From Elusimicrobiota bacterium (lineage in GTDB: Bacteria > Elusimicrobiota > Elusimicrobia > UBA1565 > JACRDR01): a stretch of 64,000 nt of DNA. The first letter of the stretch is position 1, and each line of letters starts with the position of its first letter. The notes below the pieces were generated by a model. That model had not been told where the DNA came from and did no database searches. It worked only from the letters and a program-made list of their open reading frames with translations. Location of the stretch: assembly GCA_016194745.1 (NCBI GenBank), contig JACQBA010000015.1:62236-126235 (forward strand). Direction: 5' to 3'. Below, piece after piece: positions 1-6,488 of the stretch. Both the position numbers and the translations under genes were made by a program.

Positions 1-96
1 CCCGAAACCGACGAAACCGCTAACCCCCCGAAACCGACGAAACCGCTAACCCCCCGAAACCGACGAAACCGCTAACCCGCGAAACCGACTAAACAG
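1..96. repeat. 26-bp tandem repeats, iteron-like
   Basis: Three near-identical 26-bp units begin at 1, 27 and 53, and a degenerate fourth copy follows at about 79-96. The array runs off the left edge. Each unit contains the core ACCGACGAAACCG (7-19, 33-45, 59-71; decayed at 84-96). The same ACCGAC-N3-ACCG pattern recurs in both arms of the inverted repeat at 2893-2982. Contiguous repeats beside replication genes fit protein-binding iterons. There are no spacers, so this is not CRISPR. Confidence 0.75.
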
Positions 97-179
97 GCTT
101 AAGAAGACCTCCGGACCCTCCGCAGTCACAGTGCAGAGGATACCTCAAGGTCTTTTTTATTTGCTCATGGAGGCTCGCA

Positions 180-416
180 ATGGAATCGTTATCGATAGCT
201 GTCGGCGGAGTTCCGCTCTGCCCGACCTGCTCGAATAAGACTCGCAGTCTCAGCGGTGGCGCGGCATACGTCCGCAACACTTGGCCGCTGTCCCCACAAG
301 CCGTTTATTCTGCGCGCGGTCGTGGCCGTGCGCGCAAAACTATTTCCGCTCTTGCTCGTCACTTTAAGGTGTCAGAGAGGCACATCTATCGCCTACTAGC
401 AAAGAGGGATAGATGA
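180..416 (+). CDS. Small HTH protein of the element
   Basis: This 78-residue protein has a C-terminal helix-turn-helix (about residues 54-77: ISALARHFKVSERHIYRLLA) of the type found in resolvase/Mor-like DNA-binding modules. Two cysteines (CPTC, near residue 14) lie in the N-terminal half. The start is supported by a GGAGG Shine-Dalgarno at 169-173, six bases upstream of the ATG. Its stop overlaps the next start (ATGA), so the two are probably translationally coupled. It may be a small transcription or replication regulator, possibly reading the repeats just upstream. No specific family is recognised. Confidence 0.6.
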   Translation: MESLSIAVGGVPLCPTCSNKTRSLSGGAAYVRNTWPLSPQAVYSARGRGRARKTISALARHFKVSERHIYRLLAKRDR

Positions 417-796
417 ACGACCAGGAAAGAACTGCCGTTCGGCCAAAAACTGCCGCTGATCAACCCTCGGGCATCGCAGAACTTGAGGAGGCCATTGCTG
501 CGGAGATTCGCCAGACCCAGGGCGAAGTCCGGAGACCGGTGCCCTGCCTGATTTGCCACCACGATACCACCGAATCAATCGTATTGATTCCTAATCATAT
601 CTTCGCTCCAGGCAAGGCGGTTCGGGAGTTCGTCATCTATCCCCTCTGTCCTGCCTGCTGCGATTTGCCGCACCTTTCGACACAGATCGAGCAAGCCCTC
701 GCACCGGCGGCCCCCGTCAAGCTAGAGCCGCGTAAGCACTATGGAGTCGGATTTATTCGGGTGTTCCGAGCATTCATTTGCGAGAGGGAGGCCTAA
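413..796 (+). CDS. Hypothetical protein with CxxC pairs
   Basis: This 127-residue protein overlaps the preceding HTH gene by 4 bp. Its N-terminal third is acidic and probably flexible. The middle has a CLIC pair (about residues 45-48) and a CPACC pair (about residues 80-84), together with a nearby histidine-rich stretch (HHDTTE). This arrangement could form one zinc site. The spacing resembles small zinc-binding proteins of phages and integrative elements, but no named family is recognised. It is followed by the prim-pol gene 4 bp downstream, so it probably belongs to the replication operon. Confidence 0.55.
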   Translation: MNDQERTAVRPKTAADQPSGIAELEEAIAAEIRQTQGEVRRPVPCLICHHDTTESIVLIPNHIFAPGKAVREFVIYPLCPACCDLPHLSTQIEQALAPAAPVKLEPRKHYGVGFIRVFRAFICEREA

Positions 797-800
797 CGTC

Positions 801-1250
801 ATGTCACTTAGCAGACTTGAACGCGCGCTGGAATACGTCGGGCGAGGTTGGGCGGTGTTCCCTTTGGCTCCCAACTCGAAGATTCCCCTTCCGGGAAGCC
901 ACGGGTTCAAAGAGGCGACGACCGACCCTGAACAGGTCCTCGCTTGGTGGAAGGATAATCCAGAGCGCAACATCGGCATCGCGACTGGCCTCAAATCTCG
1001 GCTGCTTGTGGTAGACGTGGATGTTAAGAACGGCGCGAAAGGAAAGGAGTCGCTCGCAAGCATTCCTGGCCTTACATCCACCCGGACGGCGCGAACCCCT
1101 TCTGGAGGATCGCACCTTTTTTACCGCTCTCCGAACTATTCAATCCGATCCCGTATTGGGTTTCTGCCAGGTATCGATATAAAGGCCGATGGTGGATACG
1201 TCGTCGCGCCGGGATCTTCGATTAACGGGAAGATCTATGAGTGGATTTAA
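801..1250 (+). CDS. Bifunctional DNA primase/polymerase (prim-pol) domain protein
   Basis: This 149-residue protein is almost exactly one prim-pol domain, the archaeo-eukaryotic-type primase of plasmids, prophages and integrative elements. Visible landmarks are GWAVFPLAPNSKIPLP near the N-terminus, WWKDNPERNIGIATG, the metal-binding LVVDVDV acidic motif (about residues 70-76), TPSGGSHLFYR and the terminal GIDIKADGGYVVAPGS. I chose the ATG at 801 because the domain begins a few residues later; a longer frame starting at 741 overlaps the previous gene. It ends exactly where the domain ends, and its last 14 bases overlap the start of the helicase gene in another frame. In many relatives these parts are one polypeptide. 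Confidence 0.85.
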   Translation: MSLSRLERALEYVGRGWAVFPLAPNSKIPLPGSHGFKEATTDPEQVLAWWKDNPERNIGIATGLKSRLLVVDVDVKNGAKGKESLASIPGLTSTRTARTPSGGSHLFYRSPNYSIRSRIGFLPGIDIKADGGYVVAPGSSINGKIYEWI

Positions 1251-2883
1251 ATCCTCGCCCGACGTGGTCGACGCTCCGGCCTCGCTTCTGAAATTACTCC
1301 AGGAAGGACAGTTTGAAAGAACCAGCGATACTGGAAGCGTAATAAAGAGCGGAACGCGGAACAATACACTTACCAGTATTGCCGGCGGCCTGCGCCGCCT
1401 AGGTCTGAATGCGCAGGAAATCCTACCGGCTCTCGAGCGCGTGAATGTCTTGCGATCAGAAGAGCCGCTGCCCGTCGCCGAACTCGAACGAATCGCAGTT
1501 GGTATCGAGCGTTATGAGCCCAATCCGGATGTTCCTTGGCTCAGGAAAGGTAGGTTTTCCCCTGCCATTCTCGCGCAGGAAATCAGCAGGCAGGCTCGGT
1601 ATCTCTCTTCACCGATCGACGAAGCCGGGAAAGGAGTGCGCCTCTACATCTACGCGGGAGGCGTCTTCCGGCCGAGTGGCGCTGACACGGCGAGACGGCT
1701 GGCGAACCAGCTCCTGGGAGGCGCGTCCAAGCCAGAAAGAATCGAATCGGCCGTCGCGCTCGTGAACGAGGGATGCAAGGCGAGCGCCGAGAGCCTTAAT
1801 CCACAAGCTTTGGAGCTGCTAAACGTCCAAAATGGGATGCTCGACTGGAGAGTCGGCGAGCTTCGCCATCATTCGGCGGAGCACCTTTCCACGTTCCAGC
1901 TCGGCGCGTCTTTCGATCCCGCCAAGCGATCCGAGGACTTGGATCGATTCTTGTCTGAAATCTTTCCTCAGGATGCTTTGCAGCTCGCCGAGGAACTCGT
2001 GGGATACCTCCTGCGCCCCACGACTAAGTTTCAAAGGGCATTCATGCTTCTTGGAGGCGGCGCGAATGGAAAGAGCACGTTCCTCTCCCTCTTGACCGCA
2101 TTCCTCGGCCAGGAAAATACATCCAACGTGTCGCTCCAGGATCTCGTGAGCAACCGCTTCATGGCGGCCGAACTGGAAGGCAAGCTGGTCAACATCTACG
2201 CCGACCTTCCGAGCGCCGGCCTGGAACAGTCAGACATGTTCAAGGCCATCGTGACCGGCGACATCATTAAGGCGGAGCGAAAGTTTGGCCAGCCATTCAA
2301 ACTCACCCCTACCGCGCGGCTGTTGTTCAGCGCTAATGAGTTGCCGCGTTCGCGCGATCTGAGCACTGGCTACTTCAGACGCTGGGCCATCATCCCGTTC
2401 CCGAACCGATTCGAAGGCGCGCGAGCCAAGAAGGGCCTCTTGGAGCAGCTCAGGACATCCGAGGTGATGAGCGCCTTGCTCAACCGGGCTCTTGCCGGCC
2501 TGCGCCGGTTGGAAAGTCAGCAGGACTTCAGTGCCTGCGCCAGCGTCCTCGAAGCCAGCCAAACCTACCGACGGCAGTGCGACAGTGCGTTCGAGTTCAT
2601 CACCGAGTGCTTGGAACTGCGCCGTGGGACGAGCATTGGCAAGACTGAGGCGCACGAGAAATATACCCAGTGGTGCTACGACACCGGCGCTCCGCAGCCT
2701 GTGAATCAGCGCGCCTTCAACAAACGCCTGACGGAAATCCTGGGCGTGTCCGAAGGACGGGCGGACGGGATGCGCGTCTGGACCGGCTTGAGCTGGAAGG
2801 ACGGCGGTCAGCCCCGAACGTCGGCTCCGGCCGCCCCGCTCGCGGAACCTCTTGACGAGACGGATATTCTCTCCCTTCTGTGA
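1237..2883 (+). CDS. P4-family replicative helicase (PriCT, D5-type, SF3)
   Basis: This 548-residue protein starts with a primase-C-terminal-like helical region (about residues 15-85). A D5-type N-terminal region follows, then an SF3 AAA+ helicase core with Walker A GGGANGKST at about residues 273-281. The signature SANELPRSRD...GYFRRW near residues 365-385 is typical of phage/plasmid P4-type DNA primase-helicases. Together with the upstream prim-pol protein it would prime and unwind the element's DNA. The likely start at 1237 overlaps the prim-pol stop by 14 bp, which implies translational coupling or an ancestral split. The family call is firm; the start is less certain. Confidence 0.88.
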   Translation: MSGFKSSPDVVDAPASLLKLLQEGQFERTSDTGSVIKSGTRNNTLTSIAGGLRRLGLNAQEILPALERVNVLRSEEPLPVAELERIAVGIERYEPNPDVPWLRKGRFSPAILAQEISRQARYLSSPIDEAGKGVRLYIYAGGVFRPSGADTARRLANQLLGGASKPERIESAVALVNEGCKASAESLNPQALELLNVQNGMLDWRVGELRHHSAEHLSTFQLGASFDPAKRSEDLDRFLSEIFPQDALQLAEELVGYLLRPTTKFQRAFMLLGGGANGKSTFLSLLTAFLGQENTSNVSLQDLVSNRFMAAELEGKLVNIYADLPSAGLEQSDMFKAIVTGDIIKAERKFGQPFKLTPTARLLFSANELPRSRDLSTGYFRRWAIIPFPNRFEGARAKKGLLEQLRTSEVMSALLNRALAGLRRLESQQDFSACASVLEASQTYRRQCDSAFEFITECLELRRGTSIGKTEAHEKYTQWCYDTGAPQPVNQRAFNKRLTEILGVSEGRADGMRVWTGLSWKDGGQPRTSAPAAPLAEPLDETDILSLL

Positions 2884-2892
2884 CTACCAGAA

Positions 2893-2982
2893 TACCGACA
2901 TTACCGGGTATGCCTAACTTCTCTCCTCCCCCCATTGGGATCAACGAATCCTTAAAGTGGCACATTCCCGGTAAAGTCGGTA
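2893..2982. repeat. 20-bp imperfect inverted repeat, candidate origin or operator
   Basis: The left arm is 2893-2912 and the right arm 2963-2982. They match at 18 of 20 positions when one is reverse-complemented, with a 50-base centre. Each arm contains ACCGAC-N3-ACCG (2894-2906 on plus, 2969-2981 on minus), which matches the core of the left-edge tandem repeats. It sits directly after the helicase gene and overlaps no gene. A replication-origin or initiator-binding role is an inference. Confidence 0.6.
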
Positions 2983-3057
2983 AAGGCGGACGTGCGCGGA
3001 GACAGCGAATCGCAATTGTCCGACGGCTTCCGATGGATTTGGGCTCCTGGAGGCCGT

Positions 3058-3552
3058 ATGCACGCTGAAGTGGAGGGTTGCGAGTGCATTCAAGCGTGGA
3101 GCCTGAAGCATGAGGGACTATTGGAGCCTGGGTGGATGGGGAAGCGACCGATCTCCATCTGGGAATCCACCTTCTATGTTGACCATCGAGAGTGGCACCG
3201 CCGCGCCGAACCCCTTTCCATCGAGCGTTATACCCCTCGCTTTCCCCCGCCCGGCTTGATGCTCGGAATCGACTATGTCGGTTTCGGAATAGTCTGGAGC
3301 GAAGGGCGCACCCTCTGCGCCGCCGAGTTTCTCGCCATCAGCAGTTCTCGAATGGTGGGATCGAACCGGGGCAAGCAGTGGTGGCTCCAGTGCCCGAAGT
3401 GCCGCCGCCGAACTTGCGCGCTTTTCCTCAAGTATTGCCGGCTGGCTTGCCGCCAATGCCAGGGCTTGGTGTATCAGTCCGAGAAACTTACGCGAAAGGA
3501 AAGGGCCTCAAACCGCAGTTGGAAGTCGCTTCTAACTGGCGGAACCAGATAA
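3058..3552 (+). CDS. Zinc-ribbon protein of the element
   Basis: This protein of about 164 residues has a C-terminal CPKC...CRQC zinc ribbon that ends in a GLVYQS motif. Such zinc-ribbon hypothetical proteins occur in integrative elements and prophages. The region before it is rich in tryptophan and aromatic residues (QWWLQCPKC). The ATG at 3058 has GGAGG four bases upstream at 3049-3053, while an in-frame ATG at 2992 lacks a convincing site. It lies between the inverted repeat and the Xis-like gene. A nucleic-acid-binding role is likely; the specific function is unknown. Confidence 0.6.
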   Translation: MHAEVEGCECIQAWSLKHEGLLEPGWMGKRPISIWESTFYVDHREWHRRAEPLSIERYTPRFPPPGLMLGIDYVGFGIVWSEGRTLCAAEFLAISSSRMVGSNRGKQWWLQCPKCRRRTCALFLKYCRLACRQCQGLVYQSEKLTRKERASNRSWKSLLTGGTR

Positions 3553-3562
3553 GGAGATGCCA

Positions 3563-3772
3563 ATGGAGAAGAGACTACTGAACGTCGGGGAGCTGTCGGT
3601 TTACCTTAGCTTGCCCAAGGACAGCATTTATACGATGGTGAGCCTGAGAAAACTTCCGGGAGTCGTCCATCTTGGCCGCGCCCTCCGGTTCGAGAAAGCG
3701 GAGATTGACCGCTGGGTTAACGCGAAGATGCCGACAGGTGCCGCTTTAAGGCCTGAAGGATCTCAGAGTTAA
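3563..3772 (+). CDS. AlpA/excisionase-like HTH protein
   Basis: This 69-residue protein resembles MerR-like HTH_17 excisionase/AlpA proteins. LLNVGELSVYLSLPKDSIYTMV gives the recognition helix, followed by the wing GVVHLGRALRFEKAEIDRWV. Such proteins usually act as recombination directionality factors or as activators of integrase genes. The AAGGAG at 3551-3556 directly touches the ATG at 3557 but lies six bases from the ATG at 3563, so 3563 is preferred. The 3' end overlaps the antisense RHH gene by 56 bp, so the two transcripts converge and could interfere with each other. Confidence 0.8.
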   Translation: MEKRLLNVGELSVYLSLPKDSIYTMVSLRKLPGVVHLGRALRFEKAEIDRWVNAKMPTGAALRPEGSQS

Positions 3773-3878
3773 TGGATCGTCCTTCCTCGGACGCCTTGTG
3801 CTTTAAGTCCTTATGAATCGATTTGGGCAGGCGCAGATCGATTCGGACTATTGCCTCGGAGAATTGGCCCTGTTTCAT
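3717..3878 (-). CDS. Arc-type ribbon-helix-helix repressor (53 aa)
   Basis: Reading down from the ATG at 3878 gives a 53-residue protein. A beta-strand segment (AIVRIDLRLPKSIHKDL) is followed by two helices including ASEEGRSINSEILQAL. The EEGRSINSEI core is characteristic of the Arc/MetJ ribbon-helix-helix fold, and this length is normal for Arc-like repressors. The promoter -10 ends only 8 bases before the ATG, so the message is probably leaderless, and no Shine-Dalgarno is visible. The gene is antisense to the end of the Xis-like gene and divergent from the integrase. It probably represses itself and the integrase through the palindromes at 3880-3898 and 3922-3944. Confidence 0.78.
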   Translation of the reverse strand: MKQGQFSEAIVRIDLRLPKSIHKDLKHKASEEGRSINSEILQALKRHLSASSR

Positions 3879-3879
3879 A

Positions 3880-3898
3880 TAACGGTATTTTACTGTTA
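3880..3898. promoter_or_regulatory. Operator copy 1 over the RHH promoter
   Basis: The arms TAACGGTA and TACTGTTA flank TTT and form a palindrome with one mismatch. It covers the -10 of the RHH gene promoter and ends 2 bases before that gene's ATG. It matches operator copy 2, which suggests autorepression by the RHH protein. Confidence 0.65.
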
Positions 3899-3915
3899 CG
3901 GGTGCATGTTGGCAA
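3887..3915 (-). promoter_or_regulatory. Promoter of the RHH repressor gene
   Basis: On the minus strand, TTGCCA (3910-3915) and TAAAAT (3887-3892) are separated by exactly 17 bases. The predicted start of transcription falls at or within a base or two of the ATG at 3878, consistent with a leaderless mRNA. Confidence 0.65.
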
Positions 3916-3917
3916 CC

Positions 3918-3946
3918 TTGACATAACAGTAATATACTGTTATGAT
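3918..3946 (+). promoter_or_regulatory. Promoter of the integrase gene
   Basis: TTGACA (3918-3923) and TATGAT (3941-3946) have a 17-base spacer, close to the sigma-70 consensus. It is divergent from the RHH promoter: the two -35 boxes are only 2 bases apart. The position rules out an integrase start upstream of about 3953. Confidence 0.75.
3922..3944. promoter_or_regulatory. Operator copy 2 inside the integrase promoter
   Basis: Perfect 10-bp arms CATAACAGTA and TACTGTTATG flank ATA. The palindrome occupies the spacer and touches both the -35 and -10 of the integrase promoter, so a bound protein would block RNA polymerase. Confidence 0.72.
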
Positions 3947-3985
3947 GTCATATGGCTTCTGGTGAACCCTTTTCTCTCCATTAGA

Positions 3986-5032
3986 ATGGCAGTCTATTTA
4001 AAGCTCGGAAATTACTATATCGACTACTACGCGGACGGAAGGCGCGTCCGTGAGAAAGTCGGTCCTAGTCTCAAGTTGGCTCGGCAGGCCGAGCGGAAGA
4101 GAAAGACTGAAATAGCAGAAGGCAAGTTTTTCCCAGATAAGCGCAAGCCATCCATTTCCTTTGCCGAAGCTGCGGAGCTTTATTGGGAGTTGCACGCAAA
4201 GCATAAGGCCAGCGCCCCGGTTACGAGGTATCACAAAGATCGTTTGAAAACAGCCTTTGGTTCCAAGCGACTTGACCAGATTTCAATCCCAGATATTCTT
4301 CGCTATTTGAATGACGTTAAGGCAAGCTCTACTGCGGCGACGGCTAATCGGCACCATAACATCATCCGTAGCATCTTCTATAGGGCGATTGAGTGGGATA
4401 AGTTTTCAGGGCCGAACCCAGCTGCAAAGGTCAAACAGTTCCAAGTTGAGAACAGTCGTCTTCGCTTTCTGAGTAAAGAGGAGATCGCTGAGCTAACAGA
4501 GAAGTGCCACCCACGCCTTTATCCAATTATTGTCTGTGCCCTTATGACTGGCATGAGGAGAGGCGAGATCTTACAACTCACTTGGGAAAACGTAAATCTA
4601 GAGCAAAACATGATTTATGTGCTAAAATCTAAATCAGGCAAGCCAAGGGAAATACCGATTGCCTCTAAGCTTCGTGAAGTCTTGGTGTCCCTTAGGTCTC
4701 GTCTAGAAGGGTTGGTCTTTGATATTCCAGTAATAACGCTGCGGCGTCTCTTTGAGACAGCCCTAGAGGACGCGAGGATCAAAGAATTTCGCTTCCATGA
4801 TCTTCGCCACACCTTCGCATCCCACTACATCATGCGGACTAATGATTTACCCGCCACTCAGAAGCTGCTTGGGCATCATTCTCCGATCATGACTCAACGG
4901 TATGCGCATCTTTCCTCAGGCCACTTGAAGGTTGGAATGCAGCTTTTGGATACTGGAATGGACACCATTTGGACACCGAAGCCTGCCGAGGTTTCCGATG
5001 GGAGTGAAAAAAGGCAGGATTTAGCAGTATAA
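3986..5032 (+). CDS. int: Tyrosine recombinase / phage-type integrase
   Basis: This 348-residue site-specific recombinase catalyses integration and excision of the element. An N-terminal arm-type DNA-binding region (LGNYYIDYYADGRRVREKVG) and a SAM-like core-binding domain (about residues 75-165) precede the catalytic domain. The catalytic residues are in place: Arg191 in TGMRRGE, His271 and Arg274 in HDLRH, His297 in LLGHHS and the nucleophile Tyr306 in QRYAHLS. I chose the ATG at 3986 because the promoter at 3918-3946 excludes earlier starts and the arm domain begins directly afterwards; no strong ribosome site is visible. The stop is one base before tRNA-Ala. Base composition is more A+T-rich than the chromosome. 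Confidence 0.93.
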   Translation: MAVYLKLGNYYIDYYADGRRVREKVGPSLKLARQAERKRKTEIAEGKFFPDKRKPSISFAEAAELYWELHAKHKASAPVTRYHKDRLKTAFGSKRLDQISIPDILRYLNDVKASSTAATANRHHNIIRSIFYRAIEWDKFSGPNPAAKVKQFQVENSRLRFLSKEEIAELTEKCHPRLYPIIVCALMTGMRRGEILQLTWENVNLEQNMIYVLKSKSGKPREIPIASKLREVLVSLRSRLEGLVFDIPVITLRRLFETALEDARIKEFRFHDLRHTFASHYIMRTNDLPATQKLLGHHSPIMTQRYAHLSSGHLKVGMQLLDTGMDTIWTPKPAEVSDGSEKRQDLAV

Positions 5033-5033
5033 C

Positions 5034-5109
5034 GGGCGTGTAGCTCAGCTGGGAGAGCGCTACCTTCGCAAGGTAGAGGTCTGGGGTTCGATCCCCCACA
5101 CGTCCACCA
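5034..5109 (+). tRNA. tRNA-Ala (anticodon CGC)
   Basis: A full cloverleaf of 76 bases with encoded CCA. The acceptor stem is GGGCGTG/CACGTCC with the G3-U70 wobble pair that identifies alanine tRNA. The anticodon stem CTACC/GGTAG encloses the loop TTCGCAA, giving CGC, which reads GCG. The T-arm contains GTTCGATCC. The integrase gene ends one base upstream. An element lying on the 5' side of an intact tRNA is less usual than insertion at the 3' end. Confidence 0.96.
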
Positions 5110-5181
5110 CTTTTCGACGGATAGACAACTTAGACTAACCGAGTAACGGCCCCAAAAAAGACGTGGGGGACCGCTACCTAA

Positions 5182-5225
5182 CGCGGGTCCGCTTCAGGGA
5201 GTCGGAACCCATGAGCGGACCCGCG
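5182..5225. repeat. 12-bp perfect inverted repeat after tRNA-Ala
   Basis: CGCGGGTCCGCT (5182-5193) pairs perfectly with 5214-5225 across a 20-base loop. It could be the tRNA terminator, although no T-run follows, or a recombination or protein-binding site at the element boundary. The rest of 5110-5351 holds no gene that I can support. Confidence 0.5.
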
Positions 5226-5351
5226 GTCATTTCAAGTCTGCAACCGCGAAACGGAGTGGGTCGAAGGGGAGAGTGAATTCAAGCAGGGGGCCTCAATGCG
5301 CGCAGGACCAGAGGTCAAGCGTCCGATCGCCCTGCTAGCGGTTTCTTGAGG

Positions 5352-6029
5352 TCAGCGGCACTGCGAGTATTCTTTTCCGTCGGCCTTGAGTATCGGGTAG
5401 CCGTTCGAGTTCTTGGTCACGGTGAGGCCGACGTCTTGCAACTCTCCCCCGCCTTCCGACAGGAAGAGCCGGCCGCTCTTCGTCTTCCAGCGCCCGCCGT
5501 CGGCCGAGTCGGTCTGGCCCGAGACCGTCCCGTAGGCGCCGCTCGAGTACGACTCGCTGCGCCTGCCCGAGCCCCACGTGCCGTCGTCGCGGAACACGAC
5601 GCGCTGCTGGCGCGACGTGCCCGAGACCTTGTTGTAATGGAAATAGCACCACGGGGAGGAGAGCAGCAGCTTGGATAGATCGTCGCCGCCCGTTTTGGCC
5701 GGCTTGTCTTTCAAGGCGCCCGCCGCCGCGGACTTGCCTCCGGCGCGCACCAGGACGCCCGGCCGGCCCTCCACAGGGACGCTCAGCCGGTCGCCTTTCA
5801 GCGTGTAGGGAAGCGCGTGCCTCGCGCCGCTCTCCTCAATGATGACGAGGGTCTTCCCGTCGGCCTTCCAGCGGACGGGCGCCCCGTCGATCGTGCCGGT
5901 CCCGTCGGGGCGGATCGTGGCGTAGGGAGCGCCGTCGCGCAGCCACGTGCCGGTGAGCGACGCATCCGCCGCGCGCGACGGCGAGGCGAGCAATGACGCG
6001 ATCAGAAGACAGGCGGCCGCGCGGATCAT
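5352..6029 (-). CDS. Secreted hypothetical protein
   Basis: This 225-residue protein has a clear signal peptide (about residues 1-20, ending SRAAD). The mature part looks like two beta-rich modules separated by an Ala/Lys linker near residues 100-115. Each has a motif of the form GTW...DG, reminiscent of small lipocalin-like or DUF2147-like folds. A cysteine in SPWCYFHYN and the C-terminal SQCR could form a disulfide. No family is recognised. It is the first chromosomal gene after the element and heads a run of minus-strand secreted-protein genes. Confidence 0.7.
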   Translation of the reverse strand: MIRAAACLLIASLLASPSRAADASLTGTWLRDGAPYATIRPDGTGTIDGAPVRWKADGKTLVIIEESGARHALPYTLKGDRLSVPVEGRPGVLVRAGGKSAAAGALKDKPAKTGGDDLSKLLLSSPWCYFHYNKVSGTSRQQRVVFRDDGTWGSGRRSESYSSGAYGTVSGQTDSADGGRWKTKSGRLFLSEGGGELQDVGLTVTKNSNGYPILKADGKEYSQCR

Positions 6030-6057
6030 GCAGCCATCGTACCAAACTGGCCGCCGA

Positions 6058-6420
6058 TCATCCGCAGCCGAACTGCCCGACGAGCGCGCCGCGCTTGTCG
6101 AAGACGGAGACGCTCTTCTCGCCCGGGAACAGGATGATCTTCTCGCCCGTCCCGAACGGGATCGTCGCGCTGCCGTCCTCCGCGTTGACGACGACCCGCC
6201 CCGTCGTGCCTGCGTCCGTCGCGGCGAAGGCTGCGCGGACGCTCCCGTACTCGAGGGTGGCCTGCAAGATGTCGCCGAAGTTCTGGTTCGACAGGATGGA
6301 GACCTTGACCGGGACCGCGTCCTTTTTCCCGGAGCAGTTGATGACCCGGGACGCGTAGGCGACTGTTTGGAGCGCCACCATCAGCCCCAGTCCCCCGAGG
6401 ACCGCTGCTTTCCGCTTCAT
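6058..6420 (-). CDS. Small secreted protein, paralogue of 18647-19042
   Basis: This 120-residue protein has a signal peptide (cleavage near AYAS, residue 23). The mature domain begins RVINCSG and ends FGCG, so two cysteines near the termini may pair. It is clearly paralogous to the gene at 18647-19042. Shared blocks include CSG, SIL-NQN-GDI--ATLEYG, ATIP and VFDK-G-LV---GCG. The fold looks all-beta. I recognise no described family and infer a lineage-specific periplasmic or secreted protein. Confidence 0.72.
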   Translation of the reverse strand: MKRKAAVLGGLGLMVALQTVAYASRVINCSGKKDAVPVKVSILSNQNFGDILQATLEYGSVRAAFAATDAGTTGRVVVNAEDGSATIPFGTGEKIILFPGEKSVSVFDKRGALVGQFGCG

Positions 6421-6488
6421 AAGGTCCTCTTCAATAGTGTAGCCCCTAGAATGCCGAATTCAAGGGGGCGCCTGATCCCGGCCGAGAC

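Larger units (their letters stand above)
1..5033. mobile_element. Right part of an integrative element next to tRNA-Ala
   Basis: This block has the gene set of a plasmid-like or satellite-like integrative element: tandem repeats, prim-pol primase, P4-type helicase, zinc-ribbon protein, Xis-like HTH protein, ribbon-helix-helix repressor and tyrosine integrase. The integrase stop codon lies one base before a tRNA-Ala gene, and everything beyond the tRNA looks chromosomal. The integrase region is clearly richer in A+T than the flanking chromosome, which supports transfer. No capsid, terminase, relaxase or type IV secretion gene is visible. The left end lies outside the window and no second att copy was found, so true size and boundaries are unknown. 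Confidence 0.8.

Noticed and set aside
1..96. Tandem repeats as a CRISPR array
   Set aside because: Units are contiguous 26-mers without unique spacers, and no cas gene is near.
5110..5351. Copy of the tRNA-Ala 3' end as an attachment site after the tRNA or inside the element
   Set aside because: No repeat of the tRNA acceptor or T-arm was seen in 1-5033 or 5110-5351.
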